Virus record (IMG/VR): IMGVR_UViG_3300033146_001971
Location: 1-22,847 of that record
Source of the DNA: a virus
Length of the DNA: 22,847 nt
Strand: one strand, 5' to 3'
Positions 10,368-19,262 of this stretch are shown here, one piece after another. Made by a program: the position numbers and the translations under genes. The notes beneath the pieces were generated by a model. It searched no databases, was not told where the DNA came from, and saw only the letters and a list, made by a program, of their open reading frames with translations. How positions within the stretch are numbered: position 1 is the first letter of the stretch; each line of letters opens with the position of its first letter.

Positions 10368-12799
10368 AACCATTTGATTTATCACCTAAACAAGTAAAAG
10401 AATTGGCTAAAGTAGCAAGAAGCCCTTTCTTCTTCAGTTTGTTTATATACGTAGTCAATCCAATCCTGGGTAAAGTGCCATTTAAACTATACCCATATCA
10501 AGTCTCTGTACTAAGGGAATTTGTAAGGAATCAATTTAATATTGTACTAAAAGGTAGGCAGATGGGTCTTACTGAATTAATAGCCATGTATTCCTTATGG
10601 CTTGCAATGTACCATCCAAATAAGAACGTACAGATAATCTCACTGAAAGATAAGGTTGCTAAACGTTTAATGCGTAGGATTAAATATATGTATAGGAATC
10701 TACCTGATCATCTACAGGTTCCCATTATTAATGGTAGAAGGGGAGAATATGGTTGCGTAACTGAGGATACTAAATTGGTAGGCCTGAATGGGGATTTTAA
10801 CATTGGTGATATAACACCTAAAACCAGGGGGATAAATGATATATCACATCTTAACGTAAGAGTACTTACACATGACGGAACATTTGAGAAAGTATTAACT
10901 ACAATAAACAAGGGTATTTTAGAAACATATGAAATAGTCAATAATCGGGGTAATACCATTAGGTGTACTCCCAATCATCGCATGTATACTGTAGAAGGTT
11001 GGAAAGAAGTATCTGAAATATTAGAAAGGGACCTAACAACTATATTCTGGAATACCGATTATCTCAATGGAGTAGAACCGCCAACTACTGAATCTAATAA
11101 AGAGGAGATAATAAGAGAAACCAAATTCAAAAATTACTATGTATCCAACACTGGTTTTGTATATACCAAGAAATGGCTAAAAAGGAGATCACCAGGTAAG
11201 TTAATAAAGATGACATTGAGGGACCAGGGACACCTTAGGGCTAGATTTAAAATTGGTGGCAAAGGAGTATTCTACACTGTACATAGATTAGTATGGGAAA
11301 CTTTCATGGGACCCATACCAGATGGTTATGTAATAGATCATATCGATTGTAATATGCACAATAACGATATAAACAATCTGCAATGTGTAACATACGGTAG
11401 GAATACCTCTAGAGCACATCAATATAATAGATCAATGAAAAACACCAATTATAGGTTAGAAGCTATAGAACTTCAAGATCTTGGTATAATAAAGGATATT
11501 GACAATCCAACTGGATATGGTTCGGGCCCTAAAATACTAAACAGACTCAATGGTGAAATCACAACTAAGGAGGTAAGCCAATATAGGAGGGGTACTAGAG
11601 CTTCACACATATACACATCTAAAGTAGAATTAGTAAACATATCTCAGGAAATGATAGTTGATATGGAGGTAGAAAATAGCCATTCATATATAACTAAATC
11701 TGATTACATAAATCATAACACCGCCCAAGAGATGGAGTTCTCAAATGGTTCTACTATAATAAGTATACCAACTACAGAAGATGCGGGTCGTTCTGAAGCT
11801 GTAACCCTCTTAATATTAGATGAAGCTGCTATGCTCCGATTTGCTGATGAAATTTGGGCAGCAGCATTACCAACATTATCAACTGGGGGATCTGCTATTA
11901 TGAACAGTACGCCATATGGTATCGGTAATTTATACCATAAAACATGGGTAAATGCAATAGCGGGAAGATCTAACGGGTTTATGCCTATTAGATTACACTG
12001 GAACATGCACCCAGACAGGGGCTTAGATTGGTACCGTAAAATGGCCCAAGCACTTGGACCAAGAAGAACTGCCCAGGAAATAGACGGTGACTTCTTATCA
12101 TCGGGATTTAACGTATTTGACCTAACAGAGATAAAAGTAATCGAAGAAATGCTATCAGAGGTTAGAGTACTTAAAACAAGATTCAACAGTAAACTACGTA
12201 TTACGGCATTACCACGTAAAGATAGAAGATATACAATTGGAGCGGATATTGCATCGGGTAGGGCTAGTGACTATTCTGCATTCTCAATCATGGATCAATA
12301 TGGGAATGAAGTTGCATACTTTAAGGGCCGGCTACCAGTAGATAGGTTTGCTGATTTACTTATGGAATATGGTAAAATGTATAATATGGCACTTTTAGCA
12401 CCAGAGGCTAATGATATTGGTATGGCGGTTGTATCTAAAATACAAGAATCGGGTTATACTAATCTATATTATACTGAGGATATGTTAAGGGAGAAAGGCA
12501 AACGTAAAAAGAAGAAACTATCCGTACCTGGTTGGTTAACCACTAAAAAGAATAGGCCAGTAATCATCGATGTTCTTTCAGAAGATATAAGAAATGATGA
12601 GGTTGATATAATTAACCCATTCTTCTGTGAGGAAGCATATACATTTATCTATGACTCTTCTAATAGGCCGACAGCACTTGGTAAAGGATCTACTTCTGAG
12701 GGTGAAGATACATATACTGATGATAGTATAATGGCTACAGCAATAACCAATTACGTCCGTAAGATTAATAAAGTTAACATAATTACAGCTCCAGTATAG
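10343..12799 (+). CDS. terL: terminase large subunit with in-frame intein
   Basis: ATPase and nuclease that cuts concatemers and drives DNA into the prohead. Of 818 codons, 138-459 are an intein, leaving a mature protein of 496 aa, normal for the family. ATPase signals: deviant Walker A KGRQMGLTE (70-78), Walker B LLILDEA (489-495) and coupling motif NSTPYGIG (521-528). The C-terminal RNase H-like nuclease has GADIASGRASDYSAF (633-647, Asp635), LAPEAND (685-691, Glu688) and TDDSIMATA (792-800, Asp793/794). The start lies inside the methyltransferase gene and the portal follows 39 nt later. No small terminase subunit is recognised in the window. Confidence 0.93.
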   Translation: MGRNTKKIEPFDLSPKQVKELAKVARSPFFFSLFIYVVNPILGKVPFKLYPYQVSVLREFVRNQFNIVLKGRQMGLTELIAMYSLWLAMYHPNKNVQIISLKDKVAKRLMRRIKYMYRNLPDHLQVPIINGRRGEYGCVTEDTKLVGLNGDFNIGDITPKTRGINDISHLNVRVLTHDGTFEKVLTTINKGILETYEIVNNRGNTIRCTPNHRMYTVEGWKEVSEILERDLTTIFWNTDYLNGVEPPTTESNKEEIIRETKFKNYYVSNTGFVYTKKWLKRRSPGKLIKMTLRDQGHLRARFKIGGKGVFYTVHRLVWETFMGPIPDGYVIDHIDCNMHNNDINNLQCVTYGRNTSRAHQYNRSMKNTNYRLEAIELQDLGIIKDIDNPTGYGSGPKILNRLNGEITTKEVSQYRRGTRASHIYTSKVELVNISQEMIVDMEVENSHSYITKSDYINHNTAQEMEFSNGSTIISIPTTEDAGRSEAVTLLILDEAAMLRFADEIWAAALPTLSTGGSAIMNSTPYGIGNLYHKTWVNAIAGRSNGFMPIRLHWNMHPDRGLDWYRKMAQALGPRRTAQEIDGDFLSSGFNVFDLTEIKVIEEMLSEVRVLKTRFNSKLRITALPRKDRRYTIGADIASGRASDYSAFSIMDQYGNEVAYFKGRLPVDRFADLLMEYGKMYNMALLAPEANDIGMAVVSKIQESGYTNLYYTEDMLREKGKRKKKKLSVPGWLTTKKNRPVIIDVLSEDIRNDEVDIINPFFCEEAYTFIYDSSNRPTALGKGSTSEGEDTYTDDSIMATAITNYVRKINKVNIITAPV
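10754..11719 (+). mobile_element. HNH-endonuclease intein inside terminase
   Basis: Codons 138-459 (322 aa) have every mark of a self-splicing intein. It starts with Cys (CVTEDTKLVG, block A), has block B GNTIRCTPNHRMYT with the TxxH motif, block F MIVDMEVENSHSYI, and ends YINHN followed by Thr (block G, His-Asn then a Thr +1). The middle carries a homing endonuclease of the HNH type, not LAGLIDADG. A NUMOD4-like YYVSNTGFVYT (266-276) precedes VHRLVWETF and IDHIDCNMHNNDINNLQCVT (331-350). Insertion lies between Walker A and Walker B of the ATPase, a conserved site where inteins persist. Confidence 0.9.
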
Positions 12800-12838
12800 T
12801 CAAGACTAAAATTACAAATATTTATAAAAATAAGCGAA

Positions 12839-14311
12839 ATGAGAATATTGGATATATTTAACAGAGGTAACAGAAAGCCTCAAACTGTCATTAAGAAAAA
12901 GAAAACTACTGCAACCATACAGAGGGGTAGACAAACACAACCCGATATACAAACACAAGATCCCCTGATAGGGGATTCGATGTCGGGTATGGTAAGTGAT
13001 GAATACATTAGAGAGATAATACCACATATTAGAAAGATCTCTAAAATAACACCCGATCTTAAACTGGCACTAAAGGATTCAGTAGAGTTAATTAACACCT
13101 CACACAAGATATCATTTGACGGTAAGGTTGATGCTAAACAAGCTGATAAAATGAGAACTCATTTAGCTGATGTCTCTAAGCGTTGGTTATTGGGTACAGC
13201 AGGTATCAATGGTATAGTAGATAGACTTATTAGACAGATAAAAATAGGCGGTGCATTATCTATAGAGGTTATTCCAAACAGAGATTTAACAGCTGTACAT
13301 GGGGTAGCAATAGTAGACCCCGAAAACATCTACTTCAGATATAACAAAGCTTTACAAAAATATGAGGCTCACCAATTGATTAGATATAATACAACTGGTA
13401 AGAATCTAACTAGAACTTATAAAAGGTTAAACCCCAATACATATTTATATATAGGAGTTGGTTCTGACGTAGAGTTACCCACTGGGGAACCTGAATTCAT
13501 GGCTGCGTTGAATTCGTTAACAACACAAAAGACTATGACCGATAATATAAACTTTGTGGTTTCACAAGTCGGTCTTATGGGTTTCTTCGAGGCTTTACTT
13601 GATAAGCCTGATCAAAGAGCAGATGAAAATGAGTCTACATATAAGGCAAGGTTAGAATCTTTACTTACTGAAACTAAAACTGCATTATCAGATTCGATGA
13701 GAGATGGTATCACAGTTGGTTATAAAGATGATCATGAATTTAACTTCCACTCCACTACAAAAGATATAAGGGGATTGGCTGATATATTTAACCAGAATGA
13801 AGTACAGGTAGCTAATGGTATTGGTACTGCACCTTTATTCCTGGGAGTAGACTCTAAATCAGACACTGGTACAAATATTTTGTTTACCAAATTAGTATCA
13901 CAGTTAAATTCAACACATGACATTCTAGCAAGGGCATTAGAGTTTATGTATTCACTTGAATTAAGGCTAGCGGGGTTCTCTTTTAATAATATATTGATTG
14001 AGTTTGATATGAGTACCGTAGCTGACTCTTTAAAACAAGAACAAGCTAATGAGTATAAAATTAGAAACAATCACCAATTGTATGCGGACGGTATCATAAG
14101 CTTAGAAACATATGCACATAGAATGGGAGAAGGTTCACCCGACCAAAAGGAACCCAGGTTACCATTAGAATCAGTTAGTAAAGGGGGTTTAGACACTGGC
14201 TCTTCACCTAAAGATCGTAAGGATGAGAAGAAAAAGAAAACCGATGCCCAAAAGAAAACTGATGACAAACGTAAAACGGGTACACCTAAAGACAACGTTA
14301 AAAATAAATAA
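12839..14311 (+). CDS. portal protein
   Basis: Forms the dodecameric ring at one capsid vertex through which DNA passes and to which terminase docks. It is 490 aa, within the range of phage portals. Seen: a basic N-terminal tail, a core with RQIKIGGALSIEVIPN (132-147) and VDPENIYF (159-166), the latter typical of portals. A long central helical part includes NDV-like portal stem sequence (FNQNEVQVANGIGTAPLFLG). The C terminus is a lysine-rich tail (DEKKKKTDAQKKTDDKRK, about 463-480) expected to be disordered. It follows terminase and precedes the capsid protease, the canonical order. The call rests on motif, size and position. Confidence 0.85.
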   Translation: MRILDIFNRGNRKPQTVIKKKKTTATIQRGRQTQPDIQTQDPLIGDSMSGMVSDEYIREIIPHIRKISKITPDLKLALKDSVELINTSHKISFDGKVDAKQADKMRTHLADVSKRWLLGTAGINGIVDRLIRQIKIGGALSIEVIPNRDLTAVHGVAIVDPENIYFRYNKALQKYEAHQLIRYNTTGKNLTRTYKRLNPNTYLYIGVGSDVELPTGEPEFMAALNSLTTQKTMTDNINFVVSQVGLMGFFEALLDKPDQRADENESTYKARLESLLTETKTALSDSMRDGITVGYKDDHEFNFHSTTKDIRGLADIFNQNEVQVANGIGTAPLFLGVDSKSDTGTNILFTKLVSQLNSTHDILARALEFMYSLELRLAGFSFNNILIEFDMSTVADSLKQEQANEYKIRNNHQLYADGIISLETYAHRMGEGSPDQKEPRLPLESVSKGGLDTGSSPKDRKDEKKKKTDAQKKTDDKRKTGTPKDNVKNK

Positions 14312-14326
14312 TTAAAATTATATAAC

Positions 14327-15781
14327 ATGGAAGATGATAATATTTTAACGATGTCCATCGGTGGGGGTCATTCCCTGATCCTTGGACACACTCCTGATAA
14401 GGTATTCCCTTTAATACAGGAGAAGACATTGAAAGACGTACAATGTCCTGATGGTAAATGTTCAACTGGTAAATTTGGGTTGTTTGATAGCTCATCACCT
14501 AATTATACAACATTCTACCCTGATGTTAAGCCAGAGGACTTCAAGCCAAAGGATGAGGACTTTATCCACCCTACATTCAGATTATTAAGTGCTGTTACAG
14601 TACATAGAAATTATTCCCCAGTATATCTACTAAAAGCATCAATGGCGTTATTGATAGGTCAAACTGTTAACGTGGACCACGAAACTGCAATAGGAAACGC
14701 AATCGGTACAATAGAATCAGTAGAATGGCAAGAATCATACAAAGATAAATCTGGTGTAGTAGTTCCAGCGGGTATAAACGGTAAGCTTAAAATTGATGCC
14801 AAATCAAATCCTAGAATAGCCAGAGGTATAATGATGGACCCACCATCAATACACAGTAACTCAGTCACAATCAGTTTCGGTTGGGAGAAATCACATACAG
14901 AGATGGATGATAATGAGTTCTGGAATAAACTAGGTACATATGACAAAGATGGTAAACTTATTCAGCGAGTTGCTAACAAAATACATCTCTACCATGAAAC
15001 CAGTCTAGTATCACATGGTGCAGACCCATTTGCTCAACGTATAGATGGTAATAAGATTAATAACCCAACTCATGCGGGCATCAAGGATGATCAGTTATCA
15101 TTCTCTTATTATGATTATAAGAATGATAACCGAAAGGAGGGCTCGAGACTGGAATTAAAATTAACCAAAGATAATAATAATCAAAGTCAAATTAAGAAAA
15201 TGGAACAATTTTTTGAATTAGTGCAAAGGGCTTTCAATTTGAAAGCTGCACCTACTAAAGAGAATTTCGCTGAAGTGATAGAAAGTATTGGGGCAACTCA
15301 AACTGAAAACACAGACAAGTTAACTTCTCTTCAGGCTGACCTTGATAAATTTAACGCTAAATTCTCAGGAATTGAATTAACCGAAGATGGTTTACTCAAA
15401 GAGGGAGATGCTGCTAAATTTATTAGTGGTTACACTGAATTAAGTTCGTTCGCAGAAATTGGAAAAGCCTCATTAGCCGCTGATAAAAAGGAAGCTATTA
15501 GACTTTATGAATTAACTGCTGGAGAATCTAAACAGGAGGCTATCATTGATACCATCAATAATGGCGATACTAAAACTACAACTGCTTTCCTTAAGCAATA
15601 TAAGGAATTGGCAGATAAAGACTTCCCGTTAACATGTGCATCATGTGGATCCGAAGAAGTAACTCGTAGAACAACAGAATCTAATGGAGACTCTGGAGAA
15701 GGTAAGGCTGTTGACTTAAGTAGTCAAGAGAATGCAATGGCTGCTTTTAAAGCTAAACGTTTTAAAGAAAGTCAAAAATAA
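14327..15781 (+). CDS. prohead maturation protease fused to scaffold
   Basis: Residues about 80-240 resemble phage prohead proteases: NVDHETAIGNAIGTIESVEW (115-134, with His118) and KIHLYHETSLVSHGADPFAQ (218-237), the ETSLVSxGAxP signature near the end of the domain. From about 292 the protein becomes helical and Glu/Lys-rich, as in scaffolds that fill the prohead (ESIGATQTENTDKLTSLQADL and later coiled-coil-like segments). It ends in a short Cys pair (CASCGSEEV). A good internal ATG at 15200 could make the scaffold alone. It lies between portal and decoration protein, as expected. The catalytic serine was not located with certainty. Confidence 0.75.
   Translation: MEDDNILTMSIGGGHSLILGHTPDKVFPLIQEKTLKDVQCPDGKCSTGKFGLFDSSSPNYTTFYPDVKPEDFKPKDEDFIHPTFRLLSAVTVHRNYSPVYLLKASMALLIGQTVNVDHETAIGNAIGTIESVEWQESYKDKSGVVVPAGINGKLKIDAKSNPRIARGIMMDPPSIHSNSVTISFGWEKSHTEMDDNEFWNKLGTYDKDGKLIQRVANKIHLYHETSLVSHGADPFAQRIDGNKINNPTHAGIKDDQLSFSYYDYKNDNRKEGSRLELKLTKDNNNQSQIKKMEQFFELVQRAFNLKAAPTKENFAEVIESIGATQTENTDKLTSLQADLDKFNAKFSGIELTEDGLLKEGDAAKFISGYTELSSFAEIGKASLAADKKEAIRLYELTAGESKQEAIIDTINNGDTKTTTAFLKQYKELADKDFPLTCASCGSEEVTRRTTESNGDSGEGKAVDLSSQENAMAAFKAKRFKESQK
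15200..15781 (+). other. candidate internal start for a free scaffold protein, 193 aa
   Basis: ATG at 15200 (codon 292, MEQFFELVQRAFNLK) is in frame with the protease gene and sits exactly at the protease/scaffold boundary. It is preceded by the A-rich leader AAATTAAGAAA, like other starts in this operon. Nested protease/scaffold genes are known from lambda C/Nu3. Confidence 0.4.
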
Positions 15782-15808
15782 ATCGTAAACATATAAAATT
15801 TAGAAATT

Positions 15809-16252
15809 ATGCCTACAGGATTTGGTGATAAAACACTTTCGAAAGTATATAAAAAAGAAGTTCACAAACTTCATAATGCTTTCATGGTAAAATCTGGTGA
15901 AGAGGTCTACAAAGGACAGCCAGTAAAGTTAAATACAGATGGAACTATCTCTCCATTAGCTTCAGGAGATGCCCCTTACGTATGTATTGGGTATGTAATT
16001 GATGACCCAAAGGGATTCAATGCTCCAGTATCAGTAGCTGATGAGAGAACCGTTGCTATGAAAGCTTTTGCAGTAGTTAACGCAAAAGTAAAAGAAGATG
16101 GTCAAGTACCGGGACCAGTAAAATTTGACTCATTCGATGCAACTGATAAGTTAACAATTGTAGATGATGCCTCAGTTGATGCAACCAACGTTTTAGGTTG
16201 GGCTCTACAGGCTGGTGATGCAGATGACATCATTAGAGTAGCTTTATTTTAA
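15809..16252 (+). CDS. head decoration (capsid cement) protein
   Basis: A 147-aa beta-rich protein with the usual features of capsid-stabilising proteins. HNAFMVKSGEEVYKGQPVKL (22-41) and GDAPYVCIGYVIDD (53-66) are followed by TVAMKAFAVVNAKV and a C terminus ending LGWALQAGDADDIIRVALF. The phrase GxxVYKGQPVKL...DG and the terminal GDxxxVxL are typical of small phage structural proteins placed just before the major capsid protein. They would bind between capsomers after expansion. Start context AAATTTAGAAATTATG is A/T-rich. The gene lies between protease/scaffold and the major capsid protein. Confidence 0.75.
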   Translation: MPTGFGDKTLSKVYKKEVHKLHNAFMVKSGEEVYKGQPVKLNTDGTISPLASGDAPYVCIGYVIDDPKGFNAPVSVADERTVAMKAFAVVNAKVKEDGQVPGPVKFDSFDATDKLTIVDDASVDATNVLGWALQAGDADDIIRVALF

Positions 16253-16280
16253 TATTAATATAAGAAAAATTCCTATATAT

Positions 16281-17390
16281 ATGGACACATCAAAATTAGA
16301 ACAAAGTAAGTTCAAAGGTAAAATTAAAGATATGGTCAACTTGGCCGACTCTTTAAGAACAGATGGTAACACTCCAATGGATGTTACATTTGCTGAAATT
16401 GTAGAGCAACAGTTAAACACTACTGTTCCCGAGTTATTCACAGACATGGGTATTAACCCAATGTTTGACACAATCCACAATATCTCGACCGTATCGGATT
16501 TGGATGTTCGTTGGATCATCCCGGAATTCATCCGTAATGCAATTAGATTGGGTTACCGTCAGGCACCAATCTGGCCAAACATTATTGCTGCTGAGGAGCA
16601 AATGAAAGGCTTAACTCAAGTAATGCCCCATATTAACATGAGTGATGCTACTCCCGCAGTAGTAAATGAGGGGGAAACAATTCCATTGGGAGATGTTTCT
16701 TATGGATCTAAGAAATTCAACGTATTTAAAATTGGTAAAGGTATTCAATTAACCGATGAGGTAATTCACTACTCTTCTTTAAATGTAGTTTCTTTATTCA
16801 TGCAAGATTTTGGGATCCAAATGGGTCAGGCAACTGATACATTGGCTATCGACACTCTTATTAATGGAGAGCAATTAGATGGTTCTCAAGCTGCCCCAAT
16901 TATTGGAGTTGCTGCTGCTGGAACTAAAACTTACAAAGATCTATTAAAGATCTGGATTCGATTAAGTAGAATGGGCCGTACTGCTAACACTATCGTGGGT
17001 GGTGAGGATGCTGCTTTAGAGACTATGTTTTTGGACGAATTCCGTAAGAGAAATTGTGGTACTACTGACAGAAACATGAACTTCCGTAATATGGTTGAAC
17101 CTAACAATGTTGGGTACTACGTTCATGGCAATGTTCCTACAAACCATGAGATCTTACTGGATCCTAAGAAAGCTATGCTTAAATTCAATGCTCGTCCATT
17201 GATGATTGAAGCTGAAAAGATTGTATCTAATCAGACTCAGGCTTTCTATGCTACTACTACTCTGGGTTTTGCTAAATTATTCCAGGATGCTTCTTTAATC
17301 TTAGATAAATCAGTTGCCTTTGCTTCAAATGGCTTCCCTACTTACATGGATGTTGATGCTCAACAGAACCTTAACTTTGAAGGTAAGTAA
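16281..17390 (+). CDS. major capsid protein, HK97 fold
   Basis: A 369-aa protein in the position and size range of HK97-fold capsid proteins. The N-terminal arm is helical and charged, with no obvious protease-removed scaffold domain, which agrees with a separate scaffold. Typical features: WNPI-like IWPNIIAAEEQMKGLTQVMP (98-117), PAVVNEGETIPLGDVSYG (125-142), and GKGIQLTDEVIHYSSL (E-loop/spine region) then a long helix. The A-domain part is FRNMVEPNNVGYYVHGNVPTN, and the end is FAKLFQDASLILDKSVAFA. It is preceded by the decoration gene and followed directly by a strong terminator, consistent with high expression from a transcript ending there. Confidence 0.88.
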   Translation: MDTSKLEQSKFKGKIKDMVNLADSLRTDGNTPMDVTFAEIVEQQLNTTVPELFTDMGINPMFDTIHNISTVSDLDVRWIIPEFIRNAIRLGYRQAPIWPNIIAAEEQMKGLTQVMPHINMSDATPAVVNEGETIPLGDVSYGSKKFNVFKIGKGIQLTDEVIHYSSLNVVSLFMQDFGIQMGQATDTLAIDTLINGEQLDGSQAAPIIGVAAAGTKTYKDLLKIWIRLSRMGRTANTIVGGEDAALETMFLDEFRKRNCGTTDRNMNFRNMVEPNNVGYYVHGNVPTNHEILLDPKKAMLKFNARPLMIEAEKIVSNQTQAFYATTTLGFAKLFQDASLILDKSVAFASNGFPTYMDVDAQQNLNFEGK

Positions 17391-17410
17391 TATCTATTAA
17401 AATATATTAC

Positions 17411-17440
17411 AAAGGGCTATCTTCTTGGGTAGCCCTTTTT
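17411..17440 (+). terminator. rho-independent terminator after the capsid gene
   Basis: AAAGGGCTA (17411-17419) pairs exactly with TAGCCCTTT (17430-17438) around a 10-nt loop, followed by TT. Lies 20 nt after the capsid stop codon. It would reduce transcription into downstream connector genes, giving excess capsid protein. Confidence 0.85.
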
Positions 17441-17471
17441 ACACTTTTATTAAAAACTAAAGAATACAATA

Positions 17472-17993
17472 ATGGCAAAGAAGACCGTAAAATATTTTAA
17501 ACTTGGTAGAAACTCACATACGTTTGTTGATACTACAACACATTTCCAATTATCTAACAAGATGATTGCAGCAGCTTCTGCAATGCAACGGGGATCCCGC
17601 TCATTCATTAGGGCATTAAGTAATGGGCATATTATGGATGCCTCTGAGCAGGAATATGAAGATTACTTAGCTGCTAACAAAGTTATCATTGGAAGTGATA
17701 CTTCTATTAAGGAGTTAAGGGCTATCAATGCTCAGTTAACTAAGGACGTAGCTGCTCGTGAAGAGGAGGTTGAATCTAAAAATGAGGAAATCACTAAATT
17801 AAAAGCTAAGCTTACAGAGTTAGAAAACGCTGAGACAGCAGAGACAGTAGATTTCGAGGGTTTAACTAAAAAAGAATTATCAGAGTACTACGAAGAGAAC
17901 TATGAAGTATCTCCGGAGGACATTGTAGCATTCAATAAGAAGAACCATCCAGATATGGTTTCTCACTTAACTAAATTAGAAAACGAAGACTAA
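17472..17993 (+). CDS. coiled-coil virion-associated hypothetical protein, 173 aa
   Basis: Three parts. Residues 1-70 are mixed (VKYFKLGRNSHTFVDTTTHFQL, then FIRALSNGHIMDASEQEYEDYL). Residues about 77-120 form a coiled coil rich in Glu and Lys (AINAQLTKDVAAREEEVESKN and on). The last 45 residues look like a small helix-extended-helix or LEM/SAP-type fold (LTKKELSEYYEENYEVSPEDI). Position right after the major capsid protein suggests a head-associated or minor structural protein, but it is not recognised as a defined family. The start follows the terminator by 34 nt, so its transcription depends on read-through or on a promoter not seen. Confidence 0.65.
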   Translation: MAKKTVKYFKLGRNSHTFVDTTTHFQLSNKMIAAASAMQRGSRSFIRALSNGHIMDASEQEYEDYLAANKVIIGSDTSIKELRAINAQLTKDVAAREEEVESKNEEITKLKAKLTELENAETAETVDFEGLTKKELSEYYEENYEVSPEDIVAFNKKNHPDMVSHLTKLENED

Positions 17994-18003
17994 ATAAACA
18001 ACT

Positions 18004-18798
18004 ATGATACCAGTAGCACGATTTAATTATTCGGCTGTTGGTTTAGCTGTTACTTTTACAGACTCATCTACTAATGGGCCAACCTCTTGGGCTTGGGACT
18101 TCGGTGATGGATCCGTAGATACTACAAAAAACCCCACTCATACTTATAATGGGCGGGGTTTTTTTGTAGTAAGCTTAACAGCAACCAATTCAGACGGAAC
18201 ATCAGAAGCTTATCAAATATCGATAGGTATAACCGATTTAGACTATCAACCACTACCAATGAGTATAATGGATTTGATAGATGCCTATGTACCGGAGGGG
18301 CTTTTAACTGTCGGGGAGAAATCTACAATAATAAGAAAATGGCAAATATACCTACAACCCTTATTAGATCCTGAGATTGATACAACTCACATGTTTGATG
18401 AGTTCTATTGGCCACCTTTAGCTAATGAATTAATTGCCGAACTATCTGCACTTGATTTAATAATACAAGCAGTAAATAACCTTATTATTACATCTGCATC
18501 AGAATCATCTGGTAGCGGTAGCGGAACAGAACCTGATCCGGGTACTATAAAAAAGGTAAAGACTGGGCCAGCTGAGGTAGAATTTATGCCTTCAACTGAA
18601 GCCCATGAAGCTAGTTCTAAGACTGTAAGTAACCTGGCTAAACCCGGTGGAGCCTTAGATATGTTAAAGGGACAGATCTGTATGATCTCTAAACGCCTTA
18701 GAGTATTCTTACCTATCTGCTCAGAGATAAATAGAACTAAATCCCCAATCAACCACAAACCCAATAGGGGAACCACGGATATAATCGTTGATAGATAA
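18004..18798 (+). CDS. PKD-domain head-tail connector (adaptor) protein
   Basis: Residues 3-76 form a PKD (polycystic kidney disease, Ig-like) domain: the core WAWDFGDGS (29-37), NPTHTYNGRG, then VVSLTATNSDGTS. PKD domains on phage virions are thought to bind host surface polysaccharide weakly. After it, residues 78-160 are helical. A Ser/Gly linker (SESSGSGSGTEP, 167-176) leads to KTGPAEVEFMPSTEAHE and a helix with LKGQICMISKRLRVFLPIC, which resembles the head-tail adaptor family that seats on the portal. So the protein probably joins portal to tail while displaying an Ig-like domain. A long hairpin lies within the coding sequence (18121-18170). It is coupled to the next gene (TAATG). Confidence 0.7.
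   Translation: MIPVARFNYSAVGLAVTFTDSSTNGPTSWAWDFGDGSVDTTKNPTHTYNGRGFFVVSLTATNSDGTSEAYQISIGITDLDYQPLPMSIMDLIDAYVPEGLLTVGEKSTIIRKWQIYLQPLLDPEIDTTHMFDEFYWPPLANELIAELSALDLIIQAVNNLIITSASESSGSGSGTEPDPGTIKKVKTGPAEVEFMPSTEAHEASSKTVSNLAKPGGALDMLKGQICMISKRLRVFLPICSEINRTKSPINHKPNRGTTDIIVDR
18121..18170 (+). other. terminator-like hairpin inside the PKD coding sequence
   Basis: ACTACAAAAAACCCC (18121-18135) pairs with GGGGTTTTTTTGTAGT (18155-18170), a 15-bp stem with one bulged T and a 19-nt loop. G/C pairs sit at the inner end, and the A-run and T-run form the lower stem. It could terminate or slow transcription, or block ribosomes, within the gene. Confidence 0.55.
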
Positions 18799-19262
18799 TG
18801 GATCTAATCGGAGCAGCAGGCTGGGCAGCCTATAAAACTATAATAAACTATGCCGGTGATACCTTTAATAAAGAGATCATCACATGGAAGCGTTCTACTA
18901 GAACAATGCAAAGACATGGAGAAGATCAATCTACAACCTACGAGGATGTAATATTGGAAGGCCTAATGGATTACAATGAATTTAAGTCATGGCCAGATGC
19001 TTCTTCATACCGAGTTACTGGTTTCGAGGATAGAACCTCTGCATTGCTAATACTAAACAACAAATGGCTTCAGGATAATGGTCACACTAATTCAGAAGGT
19101 TATTTTAGTTATAATCCCGCTATGGATAAATTTATTATAAATGGCATAGAATACATTGCTCCCGGAGATACACATACTGCACAAGCTAATAATGAACCAT
19201 TATTAACTTATATAATTGTCTACAGAGCAGAAATTCAAACCGGTGAGGATTACCATAAGTAA
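18798..19262 (+). CDS. head-tail connector / head-closure candidate, 154 aa
   Basis: Starts MDLIGAAGWAAYKTIINYAGDTF (helical). A beta-rich body follows (EIITWKRSTRTMQRHGEDQSTTYEDVILEGL, read as short strands) and a C terminus KFIINGIEYIAPGDTHTAQANN with YIIVYRAEI. This pattern of a short helix then a small beta barrel with WKR...Y.V.G is what head-closure/stopper proteins look like, and the place between adaptor and gp10-like protein is right. No decisive motif. One-base overlap with both neighbours (TAATG at each end) suggests fixed stoichiometry through translational coupling. Confidence 0.5.
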   Translation: MDLIGAAGWAAYKTIINYAGDTFNKEIITWKRSTRTMQRHGEDQSTTYEDVILEGLMDYNEFKSWPDASSYRVTGFEDRTSALLILNNKWLQDNGHTNSEGYFSYNPAMDKFIINGIEYIAPGDTHTAQANNEPLLTYIIVYRAEIQTGEDYHK

